Origin: Cryomorphaceae bacterium
GTDB lineage: Bacteria; Bacteroidota; Bacteroidia; Flavobacteriales; ECT2AJA-044
DNA length: 64,000 nucleotides
Assembly (NCBI GenBank): GCA_017798125.1
Contig: CP059070.1
Span: 2,604,001 to 2,668,000, forward strand
Reading direction: 5' to 3'
The position numbers and the translations under genes were made by a program. Shown piece after piece: positions 32,690-40,997 of this stretch (positions within the stretch are counted from its first letter, which is position 1; each line of letters opens with the position of its first letter). Below the pieces are notes generated by a model. That model ran no database searches, had not been told where the DNA came from, and saw only the letters and a program-made list of their open reading frames with translations.

Positions 32690-33366
32690 GGAACTCTTTT
32701 AACGTAGTACCAAAGGACCAGGCCGGGAACGGCTACGGTTTGCCAGAGGAAGAAAGCGAGTTCTCCCCACCCGCTCATGGGCGATCCTTCTCCATCCGGA
32801 ACGAACATCGATTCCCCTAATGGACCCGAGGACAGGAACACAATGCTCACCACGATCCATCCAAAGTGAAGTCCAAAAGGTGCCCAAATAGAACCCGAGC
32901 GCGCATAGGCATAGGCAAACATGTAGCCCGCAGCTCCCGTCAGGAGAAAAACATAGATCATTGGAATGACACCTCGGTCAAACATTTCGTAGCTAAACCA
33001 ATGGTAGATTCCGAAGGCAATCGCACTGATCAGGCAAGCTTTCCAGGTTCCGATTTTACGTAGGGCAATGTGGAGTATGGCCCCGCGAAAGACGAGCTCC
33101 TCAAAAAGTGCTGCTTTGAAGGTCCACCAAGTAGCGAAAAGCGCTGAAGACCAACCGAAGGAGGGGTTTCGGACATACCGCACATCCGTCAAATAGGCCT
33201 GTCCCAACAAGTTGACACAGCAAAAAAGGGCCATAGCGATCATCCCGCCGAAAAGAAGCTTGACCCTCGATCCATTGGGCACGATTCCCAAAGCGGTGAT
33301 GTGTTGACGCTGAACAAGCCAAAGAAGGCCGTAATTCAGTACGATGAGGACAAGAACTCCGAGCAT
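32662..33366 (-). CDS. CPBP-family intramembrane metalloprotease
   Basis: A 234-residue protein with about seven membrane helices and the Abi/CAAX-protease motifs. FEELVFRG at about 88-95 is the EExxxR motif with the catalytic Glu pair. AFGIYHWFSY at about 116-125 is the FxxxH motif, and FGLHFGW at about 163-169 is the HxxxN/D-like third motif. Homologues process prenylated proteins or bacteriocin-related peptides; bacterial substrates are mostly unknown. It is convergent with the PhzF-like gene (28-bp overlap). Confidence 0.87.
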   Translation of the reverse strand: MLGVLVLIVLNYGLLWLVQRQHITALGIVPNGSRVKLLFGGMIAMALFCCVNLLGQAYLTDVRYVRNPSFGWSSALFATWWTFKAALFEELVFRGAILHIALRKIGTWKACLISAIAFGIYHWFSYEMFDRGVIPMIYVFLLTGAAGYMFAYAYARSGSIWAPFGLHFGWIVVSIVFLSSGPLGESMFVPDGEGSPMSGWGELAFFLWQTVAVPGLVLWYYVKRVPQMKTEPLR

Positions 33367-33481
33367 AGGGTTGGTTTAGATTCCGAAGACTCTAGCAAAC
33401 TACGCAAAGCTCGGAACTCGGGCAATGTGCAGATCGGTGAACGGTCGAAAGGAGCGGGTGAATGAAAGTTAATCCATCCTA

Positions 33482-33498
33482 TGCGCCTACGGCGCGAT
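33482..33498 (-). repeat. Hairpin repeat family 1, copy 10 (reverse)
   Basis: Perfect reverse copy in the divergent region between the CPBP gene and the lipoprotein gene. It supplies a spurious upstream ATG at 33497. Confidence 0.92.
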
Positions 33499-33526
33499 GC
33501 CCACATCTTCCTTATCTTCGATTCAA

Positions 33527-34114
33527 ATGCGTTGGCTCATTCCCTGTATGTTGGTCCTGTTCTCCTGTTCCCCAAGAGGTTCGGAAATCCCTTTGCTGAA
33601 TTCAGGAGTTCAATTTTCCAACGACATCAATCGGGGCGTCAGTTTTGAAAATCCAGAAGGAGAATCCTTTAATCTTCGGTACATCCCTGTCCGGGTTCAG
33701 AACGATACAACGATATCCATCACTATAGACCTGTACTTTCCGAAGGGCTATTTGAGCGGCTTTGAAGATGAGGGTTTTCGGGTGATTCCATTGGAACGCC
33801 AGTGGGCTGTGAATGGAGTGGACATCACCAAAGCCATGATTGCGGAACTCTGGCCAACGGTACTGCAACCTACAATGAGTTTAACTCTCGACCCAGGCGA
33901 GGAAGCGCTTTTTGGGCTTGGGGCAGTCTATCCCAAACCCGCCGTTTCAAGAGGTCTCTTGCCCAAGACATTGGGATTTGAAACGCAAACGGACACGTCC
34001 GGATGTTTACTTCTCCGCGGCGCCGACGGGGTGGCGTCGAATTTAAGCCTACGCCTGAAAACGGGAGACCAGTGCCTAGTGATCCCTTGCGGGAGCCTTA
34101 GAGCAGGGAATTAG
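33527..34114 (+). CDS. Lipoprotein of unknown function
   Basis: The start at ATG 33527 (MRWLIPCMLVLFSC, lipobox LFSC) is preferred; ATG 33497 lies inside the hairpin repeat. The 195-residue protein is beta-rich (FNLRYIPVRVQNDTTISITIDLYFP) with no recognised domain. Its last third (CLLLRGADGVASNLSLRLKTGDQ) may be a second strand cluster. It is followed 20 bp later by the SDR of the third SDR-AraC pair. Confidence 0.7.
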   Translation: MRWLIPCMLVLFSCSPRGSEIPLLNSGVQFSNDINRGVSFENPEGESFNLRYIPVRVQNDTTISITIDLYFPKGYLSGFEDEGFRVIPLERQWAVNGVDITKAMIAELWPTVLQPTMSLTLDPGEEALFGLGAVYPKPAVSRGLLPKTLGFETQTDTSGCLLLRGADGVASNLSLRLKTGDQCLVIPCGSLRAGN

Positions 34115-34134
34115 ATCGATTCTGGGTTTTCGTT

Positions 34135-35178
34135 ATGGGCTTCTGGAAAACGGTTAAGTCCCAGGAAATGAAGCACCTCATCTTTGCTTCAAACAAATTC
34201 GAAGAAATCATGCCCAATAAAAATGTCATTTTCGCAGACGACACGACCTTGAACAAAGACCTCAGTGGCAAAACCTACATCGTCACTGGAGCCAACTCCG
34301 GAGTCGGGTTTGAAACCACTCAGCAACTCGTCAAACAAGGCGCCCATGTAGTCATGGCTTGTCGCCGTGTAGAGGCCGGAGAAGAAGTCGCCAGCGGCTT
34401 CACTTCCTTCAGCGGCTCCTATGAAGTCATTAAATGCGACCTCGCCGACCTACAATCCGTACGTGACTTTGTCAGCACTTTCCTCACCAAGCACAATCGG
34501 CTTGATGGACTGGCGTGCAATGCCGGCATGGTCAATATGGACAACAAACCAAAGTACACTAAGGACGGATTTGAGATCACCATGGCCGCGAGCTTCTATG
34601 GTCACTTCTTGATGACGGAACTACTCTTAGATACCTTGAAGAATACCGAAGGTGCACGTATGTTGATTCTCTCTTCTGTGGTTCACGCTGGAAGCCCTAA
34701 GAACCGTTATCGCTTACACTTCGACGACCTTGACTGGAAAAACCGAGACTACAATAATTTCGCCGCCTACGGAGAAGCAAAGGTGGCCTCAGTCCTATAT
34801 GCTATGGAGCTTGCTGATCGTCTTCAAGGAACTGGAGTAAGTACATATTCCGTACACCCAGGATGGGCTCGATCCAATTTCGGTGGGGGCGGAAACGCTG
34901 TCATGCGAACCTTAATGAGTTTGACCAAGCCCATCTTTACCCTATTGAACTTCAGTGACAGCAGCTGGGAATCTGCTCAAACCTCCCTACATTGCCTTAT
35001 CTCGGATGAAGCGCCCAAACATTCTGGAGCCTACTTTAGTCAGCACAGTGTACTGTACCGCGACAAAGAGTGCCGAAAAGGAGGATGGCCAATGAAATCA
35101 CCTAATCCACATGCCCGGGATATGAACGACGCGAAAAAACTGGTCGAAGTGGGTCGCCAGCGCGTAGGACTTAACTAA
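34135..35178 (+). CDS. SDR-family oxidoreductase (retinol dehydrogenase/POR-like), AraC-linked
   Basis: A 347-residue SDR from the first ATG; ATG 34210 (MPNKNVIFADDTTLNKDLSG) is a plausible alternative start, as homologues begin close to the Rossmann fold. The motifs are VTGANSGVGF, CNAG, LILSSVV and the Tyr-Lys motif Y-GEA-K, with FDDLDW and VHPGWARSNF. This places it in the same subgroup as the 23914 SDR. The AraC regulator starts 6 bp after its stop. Confidence 0.9.
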   Translation: MGFWKTVKSQEMKHLIFASNKFEEIMPNKNVIFADDTTLNKDLSGKTYIVTGANSGVGFETTQQLVKQGAHVVMACRRVEAGEEVASGFTSFSGSYEVIKCDLADLQSVRDFVSTFLTKHNRLDGLACNAGMVNMDNKPKYTKDGFEITMAASFYGHFLMTELLLDTLKNTEGARMLILSSVVHAGSPKNRYRLHFDDLDWKNRDYNNFAAYGEAKVASVLYAMELADRLQGTGVSTYSVHPGWARSNFGGGGNAVMRTLMSLTKPIFTLLNFSDSSWESAQTSLHCLISDEAPKHSGAYFSQHSVLYRDKECRKGGWPMKSPNPHARDMNDAKKLVEVGRQRVGLN

Positions 35179-35184
35179 GTACTC

Positions 35185-36105
35185 ATGACAGATATTTTCA
35201 ACATATCAAGCGTTTCGCAGTTCCATGAACTTCTTGGATTGCCTGCCCCAGAACACCCCTTGATTACGTTCATAAACGATCGTGATGTTGACTTTCATAC
35301 GGAGATTGACGAGTCCCTTTATGGGATTCGTTTCTCTTCCGATATGTACTCCATCATGTACAAGGACAAGATTAGCGGTTCTTTGGGCTACGGGCGAAAC
35401 TCCTATGACTATCAAGAGGGCACCTTGATTTTTGGTAGTCCAGGTCAAGTCTTTACTTCTCCGACCAAAGATGAGATTCAAGGTAAAGAAGGTTGGACCT
35501 TACTTTTTCATCCAGACCTATTGGCGAAATCGAACCTCGGTGAGCAGATGGATCAGTATTCCTACTTCTCCTATGAAGTGACTGAAGCGCTGCACCTTTC
35601 CAGCAAGGAAGAAGGGTTCATCGTTCAAGTCATGGAGCAGATTAAAACGGAGTACTCTCAAAATTTAGATAAACATAGTCAGGGCTTGATTCTCTCCAAC
35701 TTGGAGCTCTTGCTCAACTACTGCATGCGCTTCTACGACCGTCAGTTTTACACGCGAACCAACCTGCACAGTGACTTTGTAAGTGAATTTGAATCAACTT
35801 TGAAGAAGTACTTCGGTTCCGAGTTGATCGTTGAAAACGGTCTACCCTCTACCTCCTACTTTGGACGAGAGCTCAATATGTCTGCCAGCTATTTGAGCGA
35901 TATGCTCAAGAAAGAGACTGGCAAGAGCACCAAGGAGCACATCGATAATTACATCGTCCGGAAGGCAAAGAATATATTACTCAGTTCCAATCAATCGGTC
36001 AGTGAAATTGCCTTTGGATTAGGCTTCGAGTACCCGCAGAGCTTCACGCGTATGTTTAAGAAGAAAACCGGAATGAGTCCAAACGAATACCGCCAGGTCA
36101 ACTAA
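35185..36105 (+). CDS. AraC-family regulator, PEHP paralogue 4
   Basis: A 306-residue paralogue of the genes at 6386, 21420 and 24861: LPAPEHP near residue 22, FSYEVTEALHLSSKEE, YCMRFYDRQFYTR, and AraC HTH blocks LNMSASYLSDMLKKETGKSTKEH and IAFGLGFEYPQSFTRMFKKKTGMSPNEYR. The last block is nearly identical to that of paralogue 3. It follows its SDR by 6 bp, so the pair is surely one transcript. Its sensed ligand is probably related to the SDR substrate. Confidence 0.92.
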   Translation: MTDIFNISSVSQFHELLGLPAPEHPLITFINDRDVDFHTEIDESLYGIRFSSDMYSIMYKDKISGSLGYGRNSYDYQEGTLIFGSPGQVFTSPTKDEIQGKEGWTLLFHPDLLAKSNLGEQMDQYSYFSYEVTEALHLSSKEEGFIVQVMEQIKTEYSQNLDKHSQGLILSNLELLLNYCMRFYDRQFYTRTNLHSDFVSEFESTLKKYFGSELIVENGLPSTSYFGRELNMSASYLSDMLKKETGKSTKEHIDNYIVRKAKNILLSSNQSVSEIAFGLGFEYPQSFTRMFKKKTGMSPNEYRQVN

Positions 36106-36115
36106 ATTTCCCACA

Positions 36116-36577
36116 ATGCGTCAGGTCCTTATTGCATGCACCCTCCTCTTGTTCTCCTGCACCCCAAGAAAGGGTGAGCCAACGCAAAGCAGACCAGTAG
36201 TACCCAGCAGTAATGAGGTCGTTGAAGAGCTCACGGAAGCGCAGGAGTTAGGACTAGACGCTTTTAATATCCTGCAAATGAATACGGATGAGCGGAACCA
36301 CGTGTATTCGACCTTTCCAGGCATCCTTCATGACTGCAGCCCAGACACCAGCATTGAGCTCTCACAGGCCGAGTTTGAAGAGGTCATGATTCGCTTTGTG
36401 GATCAGTACTGCCGTGAAATGGAAGAAGAGAAACGACATACACTGGCCAAGCAAGCATCGCGCGTATTGGACCAGTATACCGTGAATATCTGTTTGGAAG
36501 ATGGCGAAAGTCTGGAGCGCGGTACTTGGCTATTTTCAAGAGTCCTCGGGAAGCGGGACATCATCATGGTTTGGTAA
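36116..36577 (+). CDS. Lipoprotein of unknown function
   Basis: A 153-residue lipoprotein (MRQVLIACTLLLFSC, Cys 15). The mature part is acidic and helical (NEVVEELTEAQELGLDAFNIL, EFEEVMIRFVDQYCREMEEEKRH) with three further cysteines. No domain is recognised. It begins 10 bp after the AraC stop and may be the last gene of the SDR-AraC transcript. The GCA-loop hairpin repeat follows 3 bp after its stop. Confidence 0.7.
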   Translation: MRQVLIACTLLLFSCTPRKGEPTQSRPVVPSSNEVVEELTEAQELGLDAFNILQMNTDERNHVYSTFPGILHDCSPDTSIELSQAEFEEVMIRFVDQYCREMEEEKRHTLAKQASRVLDQYTVNICLEDGESLERGTWLFSRVLGKRDIIMVW

Positions 36578-36580
36578 AAA

Positions 36581-36597
36581 ATCGCGCCGCAGGCGCC
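36581..36597 (+). repeat. Hairpin repeat family 1, copy 11 (GCA loop)
   Basis: ATCGCGCCGCAGGCGCC, 3 bp after the lipoprotein stop and directly abutting a short tandem repeat. Confidence 0.9.
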
Positions 36598-36600
36598 GAC

Positions 36601-36640
36601 ATACGCTTTCAGGCGCGGACATACGCTTTCATACGCTTTC
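36601..36640 (+). repeat. Short tandem repeat ATACGCTTTC x3
   Basis: Copies of ATACGCTTTC at 36601-36610, 36621-36630 and 36631-36640. The first two sit in a 20-bp unit also containing AGGCGCGGAC, which looks like part of the adjacent hairpin repeat duplicated. Confidence 0.8.
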
Positions 36641-36721
36641 ATCCTTTTCGAGAATATGAGATATTTGTAGAGGAGTCCATCCTTATTGAACTATTTGGAT
36701 GTATCACTCCTTAGCAAAACA

Positions 36722-38002
36722 ATGGAAGCTTACGCGAACGTTCTGCTTTACGCGATCCCGGGATTTGTGGGACTGATTATTCTGGAAGCTCTGTACGGGC
36801 ATTTCAAAGGTCGACAGACCTTTACGGCTATGGACACTATTTCCAGTTTGAGTTCGGGCACCACGAACACTCTAAAGGATATTCTTGGACTTACTTTGGT
36901 GATCATCAGCTATGACTGGGTCTATCAACGCGTGGCCCTGACAAGCATGGAATCGACCTGGTGGCTCTACCTCATCGGATTTGTGGCCATTGATTTTGCG
37001 GCGTATTGGTCCCATCGACTGAATCACAGCATCAATTACTTCTGGAATCGACACGTGATTCACCACAGTGGTGAGCATTTCAACATGGCCACCGCCTTGC
37101 GTCAGAGCATTTCAGAGATTGTGAGCTTGGGCTTTATTTTTCTCTTTCCGGCTGCGCTGATTGGTATTCCACCCGAAGTCATCGCTGTGAGCGCCCCGCT
37201 TCACCTCTTCCTTCAGTTCTGGTACCACACCGAACACATCGGAAAGCTGGGCATTTTGGAGTACATCATTGTTACCCCATCCCAGCATCGCGTCCACCAC
37301 GCCATCAACCCCATCTACATTGACAAAAACTTGGCGGCCATTTTTTGCATCTGGGATCGCGCCTTTGGCACCTTCCAGGAGGAGTTGGACGAAGTACCTT
37401 GTGTCTATGGTGTAACCCGACAGGCCAATACCTGGAACCCTATTAAGATCAACTTCCAGCACCTCTGGCTCTTGGTTCAGGACGCCTGGCGTGCGAAAAG
37501 CTGGAAAGACAAATTGCGCATTTGGTTCATGCCCACCGGTTGGCGGCCCGATGACGTCGCAGAACGTTTTCCCGTTCCCAGCGCCGATTATCGGAATCAC
37601 GTCAAGTACGACACCAAGCCATCCAAGCTTTTGACCGCTTGGAGTTGGGTACAATTCGTCGTCATGATTCTATTTCTAACTAACCTATTGATCCATATTG
37701 CGGACTACCCAACCGATCAGCTCTTGATGTACGGAGCCTTCATCTTTGTGATGGTCTACAGCTTCACCTCACTTATGGACTATGAAGCCAGCGCCTTCTG
37801 GGTGGAACTCATTAAATCTTGCCTGGGCCTTTACCTCATCTACATCGTTGGCGACTTCTTCTTGATCGACGATCTGATCCCGCGCGGAACACTCTTAACC
37901 ATGGCCTATTTTGCCCTTTCCGTAGTGGTAGTGGGGTACTTGGTTCAGTCCGAAGTGAAGCCCAGAGCGATGAGCCTACGGCTCGATAAGCCCCTTCCCT
38001 AG
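36722..38002 (+). CDS. Sterol desaturase/fatty acid hydroxylase-family membrane protein
   Basis: Start taken at ATG 36722; a TTG at 36686 would add 12 residues. The 426-aa protein has about nine membrane helices and the di-iron histidine boxes of the family: H98-RLN-H102, H111-VI-H114-H115 and H189-RV-H192-H193, with the extra WYHTEH. It should use O2 to hydroxylate or desaturate a lipid, sterol or carotenoid. The C-terminal 140 residues add four more helices, as in longer Bacteroidota homologues. It is monocistronic. Confidence 0.9.
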   Translation: MEAYANVLLYAIPGFVGLIILEALYGHFKGRQTFTAMDTISSLSSGTTNTLKDILGLTLVIISYDWVYQRVALTSMESTWWLYLIGFVAIDFAAYWSHRLNHSINYFWNRHVIHHSGEHFNMATALRQSISEIVSLGFIFLFPAALIGIPPEVIAVSAPLHLFLQFWYHTEHIGKLGILEYIIVTPSQHRVHHAINPIYIDKNLAAIFCIWDRAFGTFQEELDEVPCVYGVTRQANTWNPIKINFQHLWLLVQDAWRAKSWKDKLRIWFMPTGWRPDDVAERFPVPSADYRNHVKYDTKPSKLLTAWSWVQFVVMILFLTNLLIHIADYPTDQLLMYGAFIFVMVYSFTSLMDYEASAFWVELIKSCLGLYLIYIVGDFFLIDDLIPRGTLLTMAYFALSVVVVGYLVQSEVKPRAMSLRLDKPLP

Positions 38003-38059
38003 CCGCTTGCCAAATCCAGAGGTAAGCCCTCTGACTTCCAGTATATTGTACCAAAACCA

Positions 38060-38075
38060 TGTGATATATATCACT
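38060..38075. promoter_or_regulatory. Crp/Fnr-type binding site
   Basis: TGTGATATATATCACT holds a perfect 14-bp palindrome and matches the Crp consensus TGTGA-N6-TCACA except at the last base. It lies 44 bp upstream of the histidine kinase ATG. A TTTTG at 38092-38096 could be the -7 element, placing the site where a class II activator would bind. The T-run after it also permits weak termination. Confidence 0.6.
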
Positions 38076-38118
38076 TTTTTTATGCCTTGGGTTTTGCACC
38101 TTTAAACAAACCTAAGTC

Positions 38119-39321
38119 ATGAACAATCACGAGCAACCCAACCTAGAGGCTCGTGTCCAGGAGCTTGAACGTCAAAATCAAATCCTAAAAGAACAACTCA
38201 AGCTAAACGAAGAAGAACGAAACGACTTTTTGACCAACACACTGAATACCATGGGAGACCCGGTATTCGTCAAAGACAGCGAAAGTCGTTTGCTTCTGGT
38301 CAACGATGCCTTCTGCGAGATGTTTCACATGTCTCGATCAGAGTGTATAGGCAAAACCCTTGCAGAGAACGTGCCTCCCGAAGAGCGCGACAGTTTCTTA
38401 GCCATTGACCGTCAAGTCATCGCCGATGGAATTGAGAACGTCAATGAAGAGACGCTAACAGTCAATGAAAACGAAACGAGAATCATTGCTACCAAAAAGT
38501 CCCGATTCATTGGCCCCAGCGGTAACAAATACCTTGTCGGCATCATTCGGGACCTGACCGAGCGCATCCGATCAGAGGAGGCCCTAAAAGAAAGTGAGCA
38601 ACAGCTCAAAGAGTTGAATGCCACCAAGGACAAAATGTTCTCCATCATCTCCCATGACTTGCGAAGTCCCATCAACAGTATGATGGGCTTATCAGAGCTC
38701 TTGACCAACAAACAAATCGTGGTTACTCCAGAAGACGAACAAGAGTATATGGCGATGATTCACACGTCCATCATCAACACGTCTCGACTCTTAGACAACC
38801 TTCTGGGCTGGGCGAAAAGCCAATCAGGTCAAATCGAAGTACATCGTACCAGTTTTAATTTCCTCAACGCGGTAGAGGAAGTTCTGTCCATTTCTAGAAC
38901 TTCTGCTAAAGTAAAAGGGATTGAGCTGAGGGCCGCCCATCTGGTCGACGTTCAACTATGTACAGACAGGAACATGCTGGAAACCATTATGCTCAACCTG
39001 GTATCAAACAGCATAAAGTTTACACAATCCGGAGGGTCCATTACCCTATCCTCGGAAAAGTCGGCAACTGAACTGCGGGTAACCATTACCGATACCGGTC
39101 TTGGCATGAGTGAAGAACAGTCCGACAGCTTATTCGCACATGGGATTAACAAATCTGTCCGAGGCACAGCGAATGAAAAGGGATCCGGTCTTGGCCTAAT
39201 GCTCTGTCAGGATTTCATTGATCGGCTCGGAGGTACCATTGGCGTTCAGAGTGTTCTGGGAGAAGGCAGTTCATTTACGTTTCACCTCCCAATCTCTGGG
39301 GAAGCTGAATGCGAAAGGTAA
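38119..39321 (+). CDS. PAS-domain sensor histidine kinase
   Basis: A 400-residue soluble kinase. It has a coiled coil at about residues 8-37, a PAS domain at about 38-150 (MGDPVFVKDSESRLLLVNDAF), a HisKA helix with phospho-accepting H179 (MFSIISHDLRSPI), and an HATPase_c domain with an N box (LNLVSNSIKFT), G1 (DTGLGM) and G2 (GSGLGL). There is no membrane segment, so it senses an internal cue. No response regulator is adjacent. A Crp/Fnr-type palindrome lies just upstream and could control expression. Confidence 0.93.
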   Translation: MNNHEQPNLEARVQELERQNQILKEQLKLNEEERNDFLTNTLNTMGDPVFVKDSESRLLLVNDAFCEMFHMSRSECIGKTLAENVPPEERDSFLAIDRQVIADGIENVNEETLTVNENETRIIATKKSRFIGPSGNKYLVGIIRDLTERIRSEEALKESEQQLKELNATKDKMFSIISHDLRSPINSMMGLSELLTNKQIVVTPEDEQEYMAMIHTSIINTSRLLDNLLGWAKSQSGQIEVHRTSFNFLNAVEEVLSISRTSAKVKGIELRAAHLVDVQLCTDRNMLETIMLNLVSNSIKFTQSGGSITLSSEKSATELRVTITDTGLGMSEEQSDSLFAHGINKSVRGTANEKGSGLGLMLCQDFIDRLGGTIGVQSVLGEGSSFTFHLPISGEAECER

Positions 39322-39371
39322 AAATCTGCGATTAAAGCTTTTTCGCTAATTTTCAGTCAAAGACCTGAACC

Positions 39372-39764
39372 ATGGCGAAAAAAGGCGCAATGCCCACTTA
39401 TGCGACAATCGATGACTACATTGTCGCTCAGCCCGAACATGTCCGATCGCATCTTCATGATCTTCGTCGCATCATCCTAGAAGCGGCGCCTGATGCCGAA
39501 GAAAAGCTGAACTACAAAGTCCCTACGTTTGCTCTAGTACCGGAAGGTAAACGAGACTATCAACTGATGATGGCTGGGTACGATAAGTTTATCGGCTTCT
39601 ACCCTTTTCCCACGACTATGGACCACTTTGCCTCGGAACTGTCCGGCTTCAAGCAAGGAAAGGGTTCTGTTCAGTTTCCTTTGAACGAGCCTCTGCCGGA
39701 AGATCTAATTCGACGGATGGTGGCTTTTCGAAGGGCTGAAATTTTGGATTCGTCAGGTGTGTAA
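39372..39764 (+). CDS. DUF1801/YdhG-like protein
   Basis: A 130-residue protein of the DUF1801 fold: PTYATIDDYIVAQPEHVRSHLHDLRRIILEAAPDAEEKLNYKVPTFAL, then YDKFIGFYPFPTTMDHFASELSGFKQGKGSVQFPLNEPLPEDLI. These match YdhG-type small proteins (sometimes called iron chaperone-like, without firm proof in bacteria). It is isolated by 50 bp from the kinase and followed by repeat copy 12. A second DUF1801 protein at 58494 is from a different subgroup. Confidence 0.88.
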   Translation: MAKKGAMPTYATIDDYIVAQPEHVRSHLHDLRRIILEAAPDAEEKLNYKVPTFALVPEGKRDYQLMMAGYDKFIGFYPFPTTMDHFASELSGFKQGKGSVQFPLNEPLPEDLIRRMVAFRRAEILDSSGV

Positions 39765-39779
39765 GACGGAAGTAAAAAC

Positions 39780-39796
39780 ATCGCGCCGTAGGCGCA
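39780..39796 (+). repeat. Hairpin repeat family 1, copy 12
   Basis: Perfect copy 15 bp after the DUF1801 stop and 13 bp before the dehalogenase ATG, filling most of the 45-bp gap. Confidence 0.92.
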
Positions 39797-39809
39797 AATT
39801 CACAGTGAA

Positions 39810-40694
39810 ATGGAAATTCTCAAGACTGACCTCAGCCGCTTTAAGCATCTGACCGACTTTCCCTACCGCGAGCACTTTGTTGATTTCGAGGGCATGCAGA
39901 TGCACTACATCGACGAGGGTTCTGGGGAGACCATTCTGGCCCTGCATGGGGAGCCTACCTGGTCCTACCTGTATCGGAAGTTCATTCCAGGCTTGAAGAA
40001 TTATCGATTCGTGGCCCCTGATCTAATTGGCTTTGGGAAGTCCGACAAGATTGTGGGGCACGAGCACTACGACTTCGAATTGCACTTTAGGTCGCTGGAG
40101 AACTTCATTGACCGCTTGGATTTACAAAACATTACCCTCGTCGTCCAAGATTGGGGCGGCCTTCTGGGCTTGAGCCTACTCGGTGCGCATCCCGATCGCT
40201 TCGCGCGGGTCGTCATCATGAATACATTTCTGCCCAAAGGCAACAAGCTACCACTACCCTTTCGGATTTGGCAGTTGTTCTCCCTTTATCACCCAAACTT
40301 GCCCGTAGGAGGAATCGTCCAATTCGCCTCGGCCACCAAGATTCCCAAAGAGGTCATTGCCGCATACAATCTTCCCTTCCCAACAGCCAAACATAAAGCT
40401 GGGGCTCGAGCCTTTCCCCAACTCGTTCCATCGCGTCCAACGCAAGGTGGCGTCGATCGAATGAATACCGCCCGCGAAGTCCTGCGAAATTGGGACAAAC
40501 CGGCCCTTGTGCTCTTTTCAGATAAGGACCGCGTGTTCAGCGGCCTAGAGAAGTACTTCTATAAACTGATCCCCACCACAGCGGATCAACCCCGGATTAC
40601 CATCGAGGGCGCTGGTCACTTTTTGCAGGAGGAAAAGGGAGAAGAGATCGCCGCTCACATTGAGCGTTTTATGATAAATTCACCCATCACCTAA
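39810..40694 (+). CDS. Haloalkane dehalogenase, DhlA-like subfamily
   Basis: A 294-residue alpha/beta hydrolase. H46-GEPTWSYLYRK carries the Glu/Trp oxyanion and halide region seen in Xanthobacter DhlA. Q113-D114-W115-GG gives the Asp nucleophile and the halide-binding Trp. The catalytic His is in EGAGHFLQEE near the C-terminus, with an acid in FSDKDRVF. These features distinguish it from esterases (Ser nucleophile) and epoxide hydrolases. It would release halide from a haloalkane to give an alcohol. The physiological substrate is not evident; marine halocarbons are plausible. Confidence 0.88.
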   Translation: MEILKTDLSRFKHLTDFPYREHFVDFEGMQMHYIDEGSGETILALHGEPTWSYLYRKFIPGLKNYRFVAPDLIGFGKSDKIVGHEHYDFELHFRSLENFIDRLDLQNITLVVQDWGGLLGLSLLGAHPDRFARVVIMNTFLPKGNKLPLPFRIWQLFSLYHPNLPVGGIVQFASATKIPKEVIAAYNLPFPTAKHKAGARAFPQLVPSRPTQGGVDRMNTAREVLRNWDKPALVLFSDKDRVFSGLEKYFYKLIPTTADQPRITIEGAGHFLQEEKGEEIAAHIERFMINSPIT

Positions 40695-40704
40695 AAAACA
40701 CGCT

Positions 40705-40992
40705 ATGATCATTCAAGTCATTAAACTGAGGTCCGACCTGTCCGAAGAGGAACTATTGCGTAGAGCCAATGAGCGAGCACCCCGCTTTGAAGCCTTAGAA
40801 GGGCTGCTCCAGAAATACTACGTTCGACTCGAAGAACACGGCATGTACGGCGGTATTTATATTTGGGACAACGTTGAGTCCATGGTCAAGTTCCGCGGTT
40901 CAGAACTCGCCCAGAGCATTCCGGGGGCTTATGAGATTAAAGGACCACCCCAGATAGAGTTGATGAACGTGTTGTTTCAATTGAGAGACTAA
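40705..40992 (+). CDS. YdhR-like/antibiotic monooxygenase-fold small protein
   Basis: A 95-residue ferredoxin-like protein: IIQVIKLRSDLSEEELLRRANERAPRFEALEGLLQKYYVR, then YGGIYIWDNVESMVKFRGSELAQSIPGAYEIKG. This resembles the dimeric alpha/beta-barrel (YdhR/ABM-like) group, which includes small monooxygenases and binding proteins. It lies 10 bp after the dehalogenase and 5 bp before the serine hydrolase, so it belongs to the dehalogenase operon. Activity is unknown. Confidence 0.8.
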   Translation: MIIQVIKLRSDLSEEELLRRANERAPRFEALEGLLQKYYVRLEEHGMYGGIYIWDNVESMVKFRGSELAQSIPGAYEIKGPPQIELMNVLFQLRD

Positions 40993-40997
40993 GACCT

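Noticed and set aside
36461-36473. GCATCGCGCGTATT inside the lipoprotein gene as another hairpin copy
   Set aside because: Only the first nine bases match; there is no second arm, so no hairpin.
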